Shown piece by piece: positions 45,094 to 53,766 of a DNA stretch of 64,000 nt. The stretch is taken from assembly GCF_947503465.1 (NCBI RefSeq), contig NZ_CANNDN010000002.1:124001-188000 (forward strand), read 5' to 3'. The notes under the pieces are model-generated. The model made no database searches and was not told where the DNA came from. It saw only the letters and a list, made by a program, of their open reading frames with translations. The first letter of the stretch is position 1. The number at the start of each line of letters is the position of its first letter. The position numbers and the translations under genes were made by a program. Source of the stretch: an uncultured Tateyamaria sp. (GTDB taxonomy: Bacteria; Pseudomonadota; Alphaproteobacteria; Rhodobacterales; Rhodobacteraceae).

Positions 45094-46578
45094 TTACCAC
45101 CATTTCGCCGGTTTTGCCACAAAGCCCGCCCGGGCCTCCAGCGCATAAGCGGTGTTCAGCAAATCCCCCTCTTCCCACGGGCGGCCAATCAGTTGCAGGC
45201 CCAGGGGCAACCCCTGCGCGTCTGTCCCCGCGGGAACAGCAATGCCCGGCAGGCCCGCCATGTTCACGGTCACGGTAAACACGTCGTTCAGATACATCTG
45301 CACCGGATCATCCGACGCCTCGCCCAGACCAAAGGCGGCAGAGGGTGTCGCAGGCGTCAGGATCGCGTCGATCCCTTGCGCAAACACATCCTCAAAGTCC
45401 CTCTTGATCAGCGTCCGCACCTTGCGCGCACGGTTGTAATACGCGTCATAGAACCCCGCCGACAGGACATAGGTGCCAATCATCACGCGCCGCTTCACCT
45501 CGTCACCGAACCCCTCGGCGCGGGTCTTTTCGTACATCTCGGTGATGCCGTCGCCCTGGCTCAGCGCGGCCCGGTGACCATAGCGCACCCCGTCATAACG
45601 GGCGAGGTTTGACGACGCCTCCGCCGGCGCAATCACATAATAGGCAGGCAGCGCATATTTCGTGTGGGGCAACGAGATATCGACAATCTCCGCCCCCGCA
45701 TCGGCCAGCATCTCGCGGCCCTGCGCCCACAAGGCTTCGATCTCGTCCGGCATCCCGTCCATGCGGTACTCCTTCGGAATACCGATCTTCTTGCCCCTGA
45801 TGTCGCCGGTCAGCATGGCCTCGAAATTCGGCACGGGCAGGTCGGCAGACGTCGAATCCTTCGGATCATGGCTGCACATCGCCTCCAGCATGATGGCCGC
45901 ATCGCGCACCGACTTGGTCATCGGCCCCGCCTGATCCAGGGACGAGGCAAAGGCCACCACCCCCCAGCGCGAGCAGCGCCCATAGGTCGGCTTGATGCCC
46001 GTGATGCCGGTAAAGGCCGCAGGCTGGCGGATCGAGCCACCGGTATCGGTGCCGGTCGCGGCCAGACACAGATCGGCGGCCACGGCGGACGCGGACCCGC
46101 CGGACGATCCACCGGGGGTCAGGGCGGCCTCGTCATTGCCGCGCCGCCACGGGTTCACCGCATTGCCATAAACAGACGTCTCGTTGGACGACCCCATGGC
46201 GAACTCATCCATGTTCAGCTTGCCCAGCATGACGGCACCCGCCTCCAGCAGGTTGCCGCTGACGGTGCTCTCATATTCCGGCAGGAACCCTTCCAGAATA
46301 CGGCTCCCGGCCTGGCTCGGCACACCCTTGGTACAGAACAGGTCCTTGATGCCGATGGGCAGACCACACATGTCGGGCGCATCCCCGGCCTGGATCCGCG
46401 CATCCGCCGCCTTCGCCTGATCGCGCGCAATCTCTGGCGTGTTGTGGACAAAGGCGTTCAGCGCCCCGGCCCCGTCGATCTCGGTCAGGCAGGCTTCGGT
46501 CAACTCGACAGATGTCACGTCACCCGCACGCAGCGCATCCCGGGCCTCTGCCAGCCCCAGCTTGTTCAATTCAGCCAT
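45094..46578 (-). CDS. gatA: Aspartyl/glutamyl-tRNA amidotransferase subunit A
   Basis: 494 residues from the ATG at 46578, overlapping the gatC stop (TGATG). It hydrolyses glutamine and, with GatB, amidates misacylated Glu-tRNAGln or Asp-tRNAAsn. The amidase Ser-cisSer-Lys triad is present: KDLFCTKG (Lys near 79) and the [19 protein letters not shown] segment (Ser near 154 and 178). gatB is not in the window. Confidence 0.97.
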   Translation of the reverse strand: MAELNKLGLAEARDALRAGDVTSVELTEACLTEIDGAGALNAFVHNTPEIARDQAKAADARIQAGDAPDMCGLPIGIKDLFCTKGVPSQAGSRILEGFLPEYESTVSGNLLEAGAVMLGKLNMDEFAMGSSNETSVYGNAVNPWRRGNDEAALTPGGSSGGSASAVAADLCLAATGTDTGGSIRQPAAFTGITGIKPTYGRCSRWGVVAFASSLDQAGPMTKSVRDAAIMLEAMCSHDPKDSTSADLPVPNFEAMLTGDIRGKKIGIPKEYRMDGMPDEIEALWAQGREMLADAGAEIVDISLPHTKYALPAYYVIAPAEASSNLARYDGVRYGHRAALSQGDGITEMYEKTRAEGFGDEVKRRVMIGTYVLSAGFYDAYYNRARKVRTLIKRDFEDVFAQGIDAILTPATPSAAFGLGEASDDPVQMYLNDVFTVTVNMAGLPGIAVPAGTDAQGLPLGLQLIGRPWEEGDLLNTAYALEARAGFVAKPAKWW

Positions 46579-46865
46579 CACTCAACCACCTTCGGCACCG
46601 CAAAGAAGCCCTCGCGCGCATCGGGCGCATTGGCCAGCACCTTGTCCTGCTGCCCGCCATCGGTCACCACATCCGCGCGCCGCTTAAGGCGCTGCGGGGT
46701 GACGGATGTCATCGGCTCCACGCCCTCGACATCCACCTCGCTCAGCTGCTCGATGAAGCCCAGAATGGTGTTGAATTCGGACGCCAGGGCAGGAAGCTGG
46801 TCCTCCTCGACCTTGATCCGGGCCAGTTTCGCCACGCGGGCGGCAGTGCTTTGATCGATGGACAT
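46578..46865 (-). CDS. gatC: Aspartyl/glutamyl-tRNA amidotransferase subunit C
   Basis: 95 residues from the ATG at 46865. It stabilises GatA and bridges to GatB. The family pattern is clear: [45 protein letters not shown] and the ending [10 protein letters not shown]. First gene of gatC-gatA, with a VOC gene divergent from it. Confidence 0.96.
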   Translation of the reverse strand: MSIDQSTAARVAKLARIKVEEDQLPALASEFNTILGFIEQLSEVDVEGVEPMTSVTPQRLKRRADVVTDGGQQDKVLANAPDAREGFFAVPKVVE

Positions 46866-46980
46866 GAAATTCCTCGTGGTCTCGTCACTGCGGGCAATAG
46901 CGAAGCGACGGGCCAGCTTCAAGCCTCGGGCCTTGCCCACACCCCAGGATTGCCACAGATTTGAGCAAAGGAGAGCCAGC

Positions 46981-47394
46981 ATGAAACTGACATTGCACCA
47001 TGTGAACCTGGTCACCGACGATGTGGCGCGCATGGATGCGTTCTATCGCGATGTGCTTGGGCTGAAGACCGAGGTCAACGGCCTGCCCACGCTGGAAAAA
47101 CGCAAGGGGTATGCGGGCGACGTGGCCTTTGTCACCGACGGCGCCATCCAGACCCATCTGGCGCAAAAGGACCCGCTTGCCGGCTTCCGATCCGGGCAGC
47201 AGGTCAACCCGGTCAGCCACGGGCATATCGCCTACCGCACCGACGACCTTGCCGCGTTCCGCGCGCACCTTGAATCTCAAGGCATTCCTTACGCAGACTG
47301 GGGCAATCAAGCAGTCGAAGGCTGGCACCAGATCTTCTTTTACGACCCCGACGGCAATGTCATCGAAGTGCATCAGGTTGACGACGACACCTGA
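46981..47394 (+). CDS. VOC-family (glyoxalase-like) protein
   Basis: 137 residues from the ATG at 46981, with ribosome binding site AAAGGAGAG. One VOC protein: [48 protein letters not shown], and the closing [19 protein letters not shown]. Metal ligands His5/6, His near 82 and Glu near 128 are present, so a metal-dependent lyase, dioxygenase or isomerase is plausible. Its last 22 bp overlap the ceramidase-like gene on the other strand. Confidence 0.9.
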   Translation: MKLTLHHVNLVTDDVARMDAFYRDVLGLKTEVNGLPTLEKRKGYAGDVAFVTDGAIQTHLAQKDPLAGFRSGQQVNPVSHGHIAYRTDDLAAFRAHLESQGIPYADWGNQAVEGWHQIFFYDPDGNVIEVHQVDDDT

Positions 47395-48044
47395 ACGCCA
47401 CGCCCGGGCGACGCAACATGGCGCCGATAGACCTCGATCATCCAACCCAGCATGATGCCGTTCAGGATGTGCCACCAGAAATGCGTGCCCACCGGGATTT
47501 GCGCGCACAGCACGTCATCCAGCGACCGGGCCGTCAGCGACAGGAACAAAAGGGCTGCACCAATGACAAAGCCGAGCGCCAGCGCTGGCGCACGCCGCCA
47601 CAACAGCAGCGCATAGATCAGGATCAGAACGGGCACGGGCAGATACCCCGCCGACACACCCAGCACCGGCACCTCGCGAAACAGCGGCACCGTGGCGGCG
47701 GCATAGGGAAAGAACGCAGCCGTCGCGCCCAGCGCCCACCCCGTGCGCATCCCCCAGACATCCCGGTTGATCGCAAAGATGTACAGCAGGATGAACCCGG
47801 CAATCGGCGCCACATCCGCAATGGCCGCCCAGACCTGCGCATGGGTGTGAAACAGGTAACTGCCCACCCCGATCAGCGCCAGGATCACGCTCAGCGCCCG
47901 CGCCAGCGGCACACCCGCACTGCGCCGCCACATGATCAGCGCCGCGATGACAAAGGCCGCGTTGGTCACCGCATTCACCGGCTCGGCCCAGTAATCTGGC
48001 CCAACCCGTTCGCAATACCCGTCTATCTGGCGCAACACGTCCAT
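47373..48044 (-). CDS. Ceramidase-domain membrane protein
   Basis: 223 residues from the ATG at 48044 (other starts lie upstream). Seven hydrophobic segments. Family hallmarks: N-terminal DVLRQIDGYCERVGPDYWAEPVNAVTNAAF, then the loop SYLFHTHAQVWAAIADVAPIAGFILLYIF and the C-terminal GTHFWWHILNGIMLGWMIEVY. The His-x-His and later HFWWH resemble metal ligands in alkaline ceramidases and related CREST-superfamily hydrolases. In bacteria that make sphingolipid-like or aminolipids, a lipid amide hydrolase is plausible; substrate unproven. Confidence 0.82.
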   Translation of the reverse strand: MDVLRQIDGYCERVGPDYWAEPVNAVTNAAFVIAALIMWRRSAGVPLARALSVILALIGVGSYLFHTHAQVWAAIADVAPIAGFILLYIFAINRDVWGMRTGWALGATAAFFPYAAATVPLFREVPVLGVSAGYLPVPVLILIYALLLWRRAPALALGFVIGAALLFLSLTARSLDDVLCAQIPVGTHFWWHILNGIMLGWMIEVYRRHVASPGRGVQVSSST

Positions 48045-48166
48045 GCCGCGCGAGATGTGGCACCGGGATGCCGCGTCAAGATGGTTATGCCCCATAACGA
48101 CCTGCGCACCCCGACCAGGGCGCAAGGCGACGGGCGCTGCGCACGCTGCGTTAACCGGACCCCGAA

Positions 48167-48216
48167 TGCACCGCAACGGTGCACAGGGTGTGCACAGGCT
48201 GTGTACGCATGGTGCA
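48167..48216. repeat. Short repeats upstream of the ceramidase-like gene
   Basis: TGCACC-GCAAC-GGTGCA (48167-48183) is an inverted repeat; GTGCACAGG then occurs twice with an 11-bp period (48179-48187 and 48190-48198), followed by CTGTGTACGCATGGTGCAT. One helical turn between copies suits a protein binding on one DNA face. The rest of the 317-bp region between the ceramidase-like gene and 48362 holds an extragenic element and no gene. Confidence 0.45.
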
Positions 48217-48271
48217 TCGGACCTTCGCCCGTTAACCTCCTTGAATATAACGTAAATCCAAACGCGAATCG

Positions 48272-48319
48272 CATGCTCTTTCACTTGGCCGAAAAAACTC
48301 CCGCCGGAGGCTCCCGCCC
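48272..48319 (-). repeat. Extragenic element (GGGAGCCTCCGGCGGGAG type)
   Basis: On the minus strand the same GGGAGCCTCCGGCGGGAG core as at 43508 is followed by TTTTTTCGGCCAAGTGAAA. It lies 40 bp before the start of the UPF0173 gene on the other strand. Confidence 0.6.
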
Positions 48320-48361
48320 TCTCAATTCGGCGCTACACTGGCAACGGAAAGCGAGGACACA

Positions 48362-49054
48362 ATGAACATCATCTGGCTCGGTCACGGCAGCTTCCGCATC
48401 GAAATCGGGGACCAGGCCCTGCTCATCGACCCCTGGATCAACGGCAACCCGATGCTGCCCGAAGACCAGGTCCCGGCGGCCATCGACGGCGCCACACATA
48501 TCCTCGTCACGCACGGCCATTTCGACCACACCGCCGACAGCGTCACGATCAGCCAGAAGACCGGCGCGCCCGTCTCGGCCATCTTCGAACTGGGGAACCT
48601 CCTCTTTGCCAAGGGGGCGATCCAGGGTCATGCATACGGCCGCGGCGGCACGATCCAACTTGGCAATGTCACCGCGACCCTGGTGCCTGCATCGCACTCG
48701 TCCTCCATCGGCGAAGACGAAAACCCACGGTATTCGGGTCAGGAATGCGGCTTCATGATCCGGGGCGAGGGCAAGACGATATACCACTCTGGCGACACCG
48801 ACATCATGGCCGACATGCAGTGGATGGGGGATTATTACAAACCCGATATCGGCATCCTGTCGGCCGGTGGCTACTACACGATGGACATGGCAGCCGCCGC
48901 CTATGCCGCCCGCCACTTCTTTCACTTCGGCACGGTAATTCCCTGTCATTACAGGACTTTTCCGACCCTGGAACAATCAGCGGATGTCCTGCGCGACGGC
49001 CTGCCCGGGGTCAAGGTGATCGAACCGGAGGTGATGGTGCCCATCCCCCTCTGA
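48362..49054 (+). CDS. UPF0173 metal-dependent hydrolase
   Basis: 230 residues, metallo-beta-lactamase fold. Begins MNIIWLGHGSFRIEIGDQALLIDPW, the UPF0173 signature, then the metal motif THGHFDHTAD, SHSSSIGEDENPRYSGQECGF and YHSGDTDIMADMQW, and closing FGTVIPCHYRTFP. Members are probably zinc or manganese hydrolases of unknown substrate. The distal metal ligands are complete, so it should be active. Confidence 0.93.
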   Translation: MNIIWLGHGSFRIEIGDQALLIDPWINGNPMLPEDQVPAAIDGATHILVTHGHFDHTADSVTISQKTGAPVSAIFELGNLLFAKGAIQGHAYGRGGTIQLGNVTATLVPASHSSSIGEDENPRYSGQECGFMIRGEGKTIYHSGDTDIMADMQWMGDYYKPDIGILSAGGYYTMDMAAAAYAARHFFHFGTVIPCHYRTFPTLEQSADVLRDGLPGVKVIEPEVMVPIPL

Positions 49055-49110
49055 CCCCGCGCACCGGAACGTTCAGACATCCTGGTCCCGCTGTCCGCAC
49101 CGGGACGCGG

Positions 49111-49560
49111 CTACCTGCGGGCGGCGAAAAAGTCCTTCAACAGCGCTTCCGCCTCGGCGGCACCGATGCCGTCATAGACCTCGGGCGCATGGTGGCTTTG
49201 CGGATGCGAGAACACCCGCGCCCCCTGTGCGACCCCGCCGGATTTCGGGTCGGACGCGCCGTAATACACCCGCGCGATCCGGGCCGCTGCACTGGCGGCT
49301 GCGCACATCGCGCAGGGCTCCAACGTGACATAGAGATCATGTCCCGTCAGGCGCTCGGACCCCAGCGCCGCACAGGCCGCACGGATTGCCAGAACCTCGG
49401 CATGGGCGGTGGGATCGTTCAACTCCCGTGTCCTGTTTCCGGCGCGGGCCACGATCTGTCCCCGCGGGGACACAATCACCGCACCCACGGGCACCTCGCC
49501 GCGCGCGCCTGCTGCACGCGCCTCGCGCAGCGCCTGATCCATGAATGACCGAAACTCCAT
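49111..49560 (-). CDS. tadA: tRNA-specific adenosine deaminase (A34 to I34)
   Basis: 149 residues from the ATG at 49560. It deaminates the wobble adenosine of tRNAArg(ACG). The zinc site is HAE (in [12 protein letters not shown]) with PCAMC (in [11 protein letters not shown]), both intact, and the C-terminal helix [16 protein letters not shown] is present. Divergent from rluB, with 56 bp between starts. Essential in most bacteria. Confidence 0.95.
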   Translation of the reverse strand: MEFRSFMDQALREARAAGARGEVPVGAVIVSPRGQIVARAGNRTRELNDPTAHAEVLAIRAACAALGSERLTGHDLYVTLEPCAMCAAASAAARIARVYYGASDPKSGGVAQGARVFSHPQSHHAPEVYDGIGAAEAEALLKDFFAARR

Positions 49561-49616
49561 GCCCCTCCCCTGCCACGCCGCTTGCCTGCCGCGCAACCCA
49601 CCGCTATGGCCTGCCC

Positions 49617-50411
49617 ATGACCCAAAACATCCCCAAAGGCGATCGCATCGCCAAGGTTCTGGCCCGTGCCGGCATCGCCAGCCGCCGCGGCGCCGAAGAG
49701 ATCATCACCGCAGGCCGCGTGACCGTAAACGGCAAGCAGATCGACAGCCCGGCCCTGAATGTCACGGGAACGGACAAGATCACCGTGGATGGAAAACCGC
49801 TGCAAGCGGCAGAGCCGGAACGCCTGTGGCTTTATCACAAGCCGGCGGGCCTTGTGACGACAACACGGGACGAACAGGGGCGCAAGACCATCTTCGATGC
49901 GCTGCCCGAAGACATGCCGCGGGTGATGAGCGTTGGCCGCCTCGACCTCAATTCCGAGGGGCTTTTGCTGCTCACAAATGACGGCGGGATCAAACGCAGG
50001 CTGGAACTGCCATCGACCGGATGGATGCGGCGCTACCGGGTGCGGGTGAATGGACGGCCCACGGACCCGCAGCTTGAACCGCTGCGCAAGGGCGTGACGG
50101 TCGAGGGAGAGCGCTTTCAGCCCATGCAGGTCACGCTTGACCGTCAACAGGGGGCCAATGCGTGGCTGACGGTGGGGCTGCGCGAGGGCAAGAACCGCGA
50201 AATCCGGCGCGCGATGGACAGTATCGGTCTGACCGTGAACCGGCTGATCCGCGTCAGCTATGGCCCGTTCCAATTGGGTGAATTGAAACAAGGCGCAGTC
50301 GAGGAAGTCCGCCGCCGCGTCTTGCGCGACCAGCTGGGTCTGGACCCGGAACCTGAAAAGCCCGTCAAAACACCCCGCCCACGGCCCCGCCGCAACCGCA
50401 AACCGGGCTGA
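49617..50411 (+). CDS. rluB: 23S rRNA pseudouridine synthase RluB-like
   Basis: 264 residues. N-terminal S4 RNA-binding domain ([31 protein letters not shown], about 8-40), then the RsuA-type catalytic core with [17 protein letters not shown], where the Asp is the catalytic nucleophile. The loop [14 protein letters not shown] is typical. The family modifies U2605 in 23S rRNA. The tail is basic and proline-rich ([16 protein letters not shown]). Confidence 0.94.
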   Translation: MTQNIPKGDRIAKVLARAGIASRRGAEEIITAGRVTVNGKQIDSPALNVTGTDKITVDGKPLQAAEPERLWLYHKPAGLVTTTRDEQGRKTIFDALPEDMPRVMSVGRLDLNSEGLLLLTNDGGIKRRLELPSTGWMRRYRVRVNGRPTDPQLEPLRKGVTVEGERFQPMQVTLDRQQGANAWLTVGLREGKNREIRRAMDSIGLTVNRLIRVSYGPFQLGELKQGAVEEVRRRVLRDQLGLDPEPEKPVKTPRPRPRRNRKPG

Positions 50412-50561
50412 TCGGCCCATATGTGACGCATGCCCCACAAATTTCCCCTTGCGCCTGTCATTTGCGCGTCACACCTGTGATGCAGGGACAAGCCGGTGCG
50501 CGCCCCTAGTGCTGCACCCGCAAACGGGCTATATGTCTGATAGCCAACAGGGACTTACGGG

Positions 50562-50651
50562 ATGGAGCCTACCGCTTTTCAGAAAATCGCATTCGCGGTG
50601 CTGATCGCGCTGATGTTCGGCGTGACAACCGGCCTGCTTGGGGGGCTCTGA
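50562..50651 (+). CDS. 29-residue single-helix membrane peptide
   Basis: MEPTAFQKIAFAVLIALMF is followed by GVTTGLLGGL. One transmembrane helix, ending in a glycine motif. It starts 8 nt after AGGGA and ends 4 bp before the XpaC-like gene, so both are on one transcript. Small hydrophobic proteins at the head of TelA/XpaC operons are seen in relatives; function unknown. Easily missed because of its size. Confidence 0.6.
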   Translation: MEPTAFQKIAFAVLIALMFGVTTGLLGGL

Positions 50652-50655
50652 ACCG

Positions 50656-51555
50656 ATGGCGCAGCGTTTTGGCGGAAAATACAGCCCCGATCCCAAGGAT
50701 GAACCGACCAAGGGCGACCGCCCTGCCTTTGACAAGGCGCGGGTTGATCCGGTGGGCGCCCGCGCCAACCTGATGTTTCTTCCCGCCGTGCCGATGGTGT
50801 TTCTGGCCCTGAATGACGGGGCAACCGGACTGGTGACCGCCCTCGTGTCGGCTGCCGTTCTGACAGGCGCGGCCTTCATGCTGCGCGAGGGGCTCAAGGC
50901 CGAAGCGGCCTTTGCCGCCCGCAAGGTGGCCCGTCGCCCGGCCTTGCCGCGCAAGATCATTGCCGCGTTTCTGGTGGGCTTCGGCATCACGCTTGCCGCC
51001 TACAGATCCGAGCCCGGGATCATCGCCCCCCTCCTCTATGGCCTTGCCGCCTTTGGCCTGCATTTTGCGGCCTTCGGCATCGATCCCCTGAAATCCAAGG
51101 GGATGGAGGGTGTCGATACCTTTCAGCAAGACAGGGTCGCCCGCGTGGTCGACGGGGCCGAAGAATTGCTGGCCGAGATGCGCGATGCGATGAAACGGGC
51201 CGAAGACCGAAAGATGGAGCCGCGGCTGGACCAGTTCCAGACCACTGTCCGCGACCTGATCCAGACGGTCGAGGAAGACCCGCGCGACCTGACCGCCGCC
51301 CGCAAGTATCTGGGCGTTTACCTGATCGGCGCGCGCGACGCGACGATCAAGTTTGCCGACATTTACGGGCGCAGCCGCGACAGCCAGGCCCGCGCCGATT
51401 ATGCCGCGCTGCTGGATGATCTTGAGGAAAACTTTGCCGCGCGCACGCGCAAACTGCTCACCGAGGATCGCACCGACCTCTCCATTGAAATTGATGTGCT
51501 GCGCGATCGGTTGCAGCGCGAAGGCGTGCGCGTGTCGCCCGCCGATGACGTTTAA
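50656..51555 (+). CDS. XpaC-like 5-bromo-4-chloroindolyl-phosphate hydrolysis protein
   Basis: 299 residues from the ATG at 50656. Four hydrophobic segments in the first 150 residues (MFLPAVPMVFLALNDGATGLV and following), then a long helical cytoplasmic part (DTFQQDRVARVVDGAEELLAEMRDAMKRAEDRKMEPRLDQF). This is the XpaC layout. XpaC and TelA genes are neighbours in many bacteria and are linked to resistance to tellurite and membrane-active agents. Enzymatic activity is doubtful despite the name. Confidence 0.9.
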   Translation: MAQRFGGKYSPDPKDEPTKGDRPAFDKARVDPVGARANLMFLPAVPMVFLALNDGATGLVTALVSAAVLTGAAFMLREGLKAEAAFAARKVARRPALPRKIIAAFLVGFGITLAAYRSEPGIIAPLLYGLAAFGLHFAAFGIDPLKSKGMEGVDTFQQDRVARVVDGAEELLAEMRDAMKRAEDRKMEPRLDQFQTTVRDLIQTVEEDPRDLTAARKYLGVYLIGARDATIKFADIYGRSRDSQARADYAALLDDLEENFAARTRKLLTEDRTDLSIEIDVLRDRLQREGVRVSPADDV

Positions 51556-51572
51556 CAGTAAGGATTGCACAG

Positions 51573-52769
51573 ATGTCCGAAACAGTTCGCCAAAAGGCCG
51601 AAGCCGCCCTTGCCCAGGTCGAGGAAGTCACCGCCGTTGTTCTGCCTGAGCCCGCTGACGCCGGTGCCATCGTTCCGCTGGAACAGGCCGACGCACCTGT
51701 AGGGGCAGAGATTCGCGCCCGTATGGACGAGATCGACATGGAAGACACCCAGTCCATCGTGTCCTTCGGGTCGGCCGCACAGGCCGAATTGCAGGAAATC
51801 AGCCAATCCATGCTGGCCGATGTGCGCAACAAGGATGTGGGCCCGGCGGGCGACAGCTTGCGCGGCATCGTCACCACGATCCGCGGGTTTTCCATCAGCG
51901 AACTGGACGTGCGCCGCGACCGCACCTTCTGGGAAAAACTGCTGGGCCGCGCGGCCCCCTTTGCCAAGTTCACGGCCAAGTTCGAAACCGTTCAAAGCCA
52001 GATCGACAAGATCACCGATGACCTTCTGGCCCATGAACATACGCTGCTGAAGGACATCAAGTCCCTGGACCTGCTGTATGAAAAGACGCTGCAATTCTAT
52101 GACGAGTTGGCGTTGTACATCGCGGCGGGCGAGGAAAAGATCAAGGAACTGGATGCCACGATCATCCCCGCGAAAGAGGCCGAAGTGAACGCGGCCCCCG
52201 AGGACGGACAGGTCATGAAGGCGCAGGAATTGCGCGATCTGCGCGCCGCGCGCGATGATCTGGAGCGCCGGGTGCATGATCTGAAGCTGACGCGCCAGGT
52301 CACCATGCAGTCCCTGCCCTCGATCCGGTTGGTTCAGGAGAACGACAAGAGCCTCGTGACCAAGATCAACTCGACCCTCGTCAACACCGTGCCGCTGTGG
52401 GAAACCCAGCTGGCCCAGGCCGTCACCATCCAGCGCAGTGCCGAAGCCGCTGCCGCCGTGCGGGACGCGAACGACCTGACCAACGAATTGCTGACCGCGA
52501 ATGCCGCCAACCTGCGCGAAAGCAACAAGATGATCCGCCAGGAGATGGAGCGCGGCGTGTTCGATATCGAGGCTGTGAAGCAGGCCAACGCGGACCTGAT
52601 CGGCACCATCCAGGAATCGCTGCAGATTGCCGACGAAGGCAAGGCCAAGCGCGCCGCCGCCGAAGAGGACCTCAAGAAGATGGAGGCCGAGCTGCGTGAT
52701 ACGCTGGCGGCCGCCAAGGCGCGCAAGGACGGTGTCGGTGACACCGCCGGCACCGCCGTTCCGGGCTGA
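51573..52769 (+). CDS. telA: Toxic anion resistance protein TelA
   Basis: 398 residues, full TelA domain, mostly helical with predicted coiled coils. Typical segments: TIRGFSISELDVRRDRTFWEKLLGRAAPFAKFTAKFETVQSQID, LYIAAGEEKIKELDATIIPAKEAEV, and RLVQENDKSLVTKINSTLVNTVPLWETQLAQAVTIQRSAEAAAAVRDANDLTNELL, the most conserved part. TelA proteins are associated with tellurite, colicin and envelope stress resistance; the mechanism is unknown. It follows the XpaC-like gene by 17 bp. Confidence 0.94.
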   Translation: MSETVRQKAEAALAQVEEVTAVVLPEPADAGAIVPLEQADAPVGAEIRARMDEIDMEDTQSIVSFGSAAQAELQEISQSMLADVRNKDVGPAGDSLRGIVTTIRGFSISELDVRRDRTFWEKLLGRAAPFAKFTAKFETVQSQIDKITDDLLAHEHTLLKDIKSLDLLYEKTLQFYDELALYIAAGEEKIKELDATIIPAKEAEVNAAPEDGQVMKAQELRDLRAARDDLERRVHDLKLTRQVTMQSLPSIRLVQENDKSLVTKINSTLVNTVPLWETQLAQAVTIQRSAEAAAAVRDANDLTNELLTANAANLRESNKMIRQEMERGVFDIEAVKQANADLIGTIQESLQIADEGKAKRAAAEEDLKKMEAELRDTLAAAKARKDGVGDTAGTAVPG

Positions 52770-52779
52770 CTCCATACGC

Positions 52780-53742
52780 ATGTCGGGGATCCATGTCATA
52801 GGCAAATTGTGCAAGTGGGGCGGCATTGCCGCCCTGGGCCTGTTGGCCGCCTGCGACGTGTTCATGCCGGTTGAACCGGTTCTGACACCGCGCGCCCGGC
52901 CCGCGGGGCTGGTTCCGCCCACCGCCCCGCCCATACAGGCCACATCCCAACAAAGTGCGGAATTGCGTGCGTTTCTGGCACAGGTGCAATCCAGTCAGCT
53001 CACCTCGGGCCTGTTGCGGCAGGACGGGGGTGGGCCCGACACACCCTTTACCGCCGATATGCTGGCGCGGAACTTTGAGCAGATCGTGTTCTTTAACGAA
53101 TATGCCGGTCCGGGCGTGCGCCCCGGGTCCGCCAGTGCATTGCGCCGCTGGGCGGCGCCTGTCCGGCTGGGCGTTGTGTTTGGCCCCTCTGTTCCGCCAA
53201 GCCAGCGCGCCCGCGACACAAATGACGTGATCGCCTATGCGCGGCGGCTGGCACAGGCCACCGGACACCCGATATCCGTGGCCGACACCCCGAACTTTCT
53301 GGTGTTTTTCGTTTCTGAAGACGACCGGGCCGAAACACTGAACGCCAATGCGCCTGCCCTGCCCGGCGTCACACGCAGCAATCTCGCCCCGGTACGCGAC
53401 CTGCCCCGCGACGCCTATTGCGCGGTGGCCGCCTATGCCAGTGGAACGAACCAGTCGACCTATACCGCCGCAGTGGCGGTGATCCGGTCCGAAAACCCGG
53501 ACCTGCTGCGCCTGTCCTGCATCCACGAGGAACTGGCCCAAGGCCTGGGCCTGGCCAATGACAGCCCCGATGCGCGCCCGTCGATCTTTAACGACGATGA
53601 CGAATTCGCGTTGCTGACCGATCATGACGAACACCTTCTGGGCATGCTTTATGACCCCCGCCTGTCCCCCGGCATTGGCCGCGCCGAGGCCAAACCGATT
53701 GTCCGCACCCTGGCCCAAGAGGCCACGGCAGGCCCATCCTGA
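52780..53742 (+). CDS. DUF2927 lipoprotein
   Basis: 320 residues from the ATG at 52780, 10 bp after telA. Lipoprotein signal with a lipobox-like LLAAC (Cys24), followed by a proline-rich linker. The DUF2927 part has RRWAAPVRLGVVFGPSVPPSQRARD, then PNFLVFFVSEDDR, RDAYCAVAAYASG and the putative protease-like LRLSCIHEELAQGLGLANDSPDARPSIFNDDDEFALLTDHD, where HEE and the distant histidines suggest a zinc metallopeptidase site. DUF2927 is otherwise uncharacterised. Part of the TelA operon. Confidence 0.9.
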   Translation: MSGIHVIGKLCKWGGIAALGLLAACDVFMPVEPVLTPRARPAGLVPPTAPPIQATSQQSAELRAFLAQVQSSQLTSGLLRQDGGGPDTPFTADMLARNFEQIVFFNEYAGPGVRPGSASALRRWAAPVRLGVVFGPSVPPSQRARDTNDVIAYARRLAQATGHPISVADTPNFLVFFVSEDDRAETLNANAPALPGVTRSNLAPVRDLPRDAYCAVAAYASGTNQSTYTAAVAVIRSENPDLLRLSCIHEELAQGLGLANDSPDARPSIFNDDDEFALLTDHDEHLLGMLYDPRLSPGIGRAEAKPIVRTLAQEATAGPS

Positions 53743-53766
53743 CGACCAGCTTCAAGGAGACCCCAC

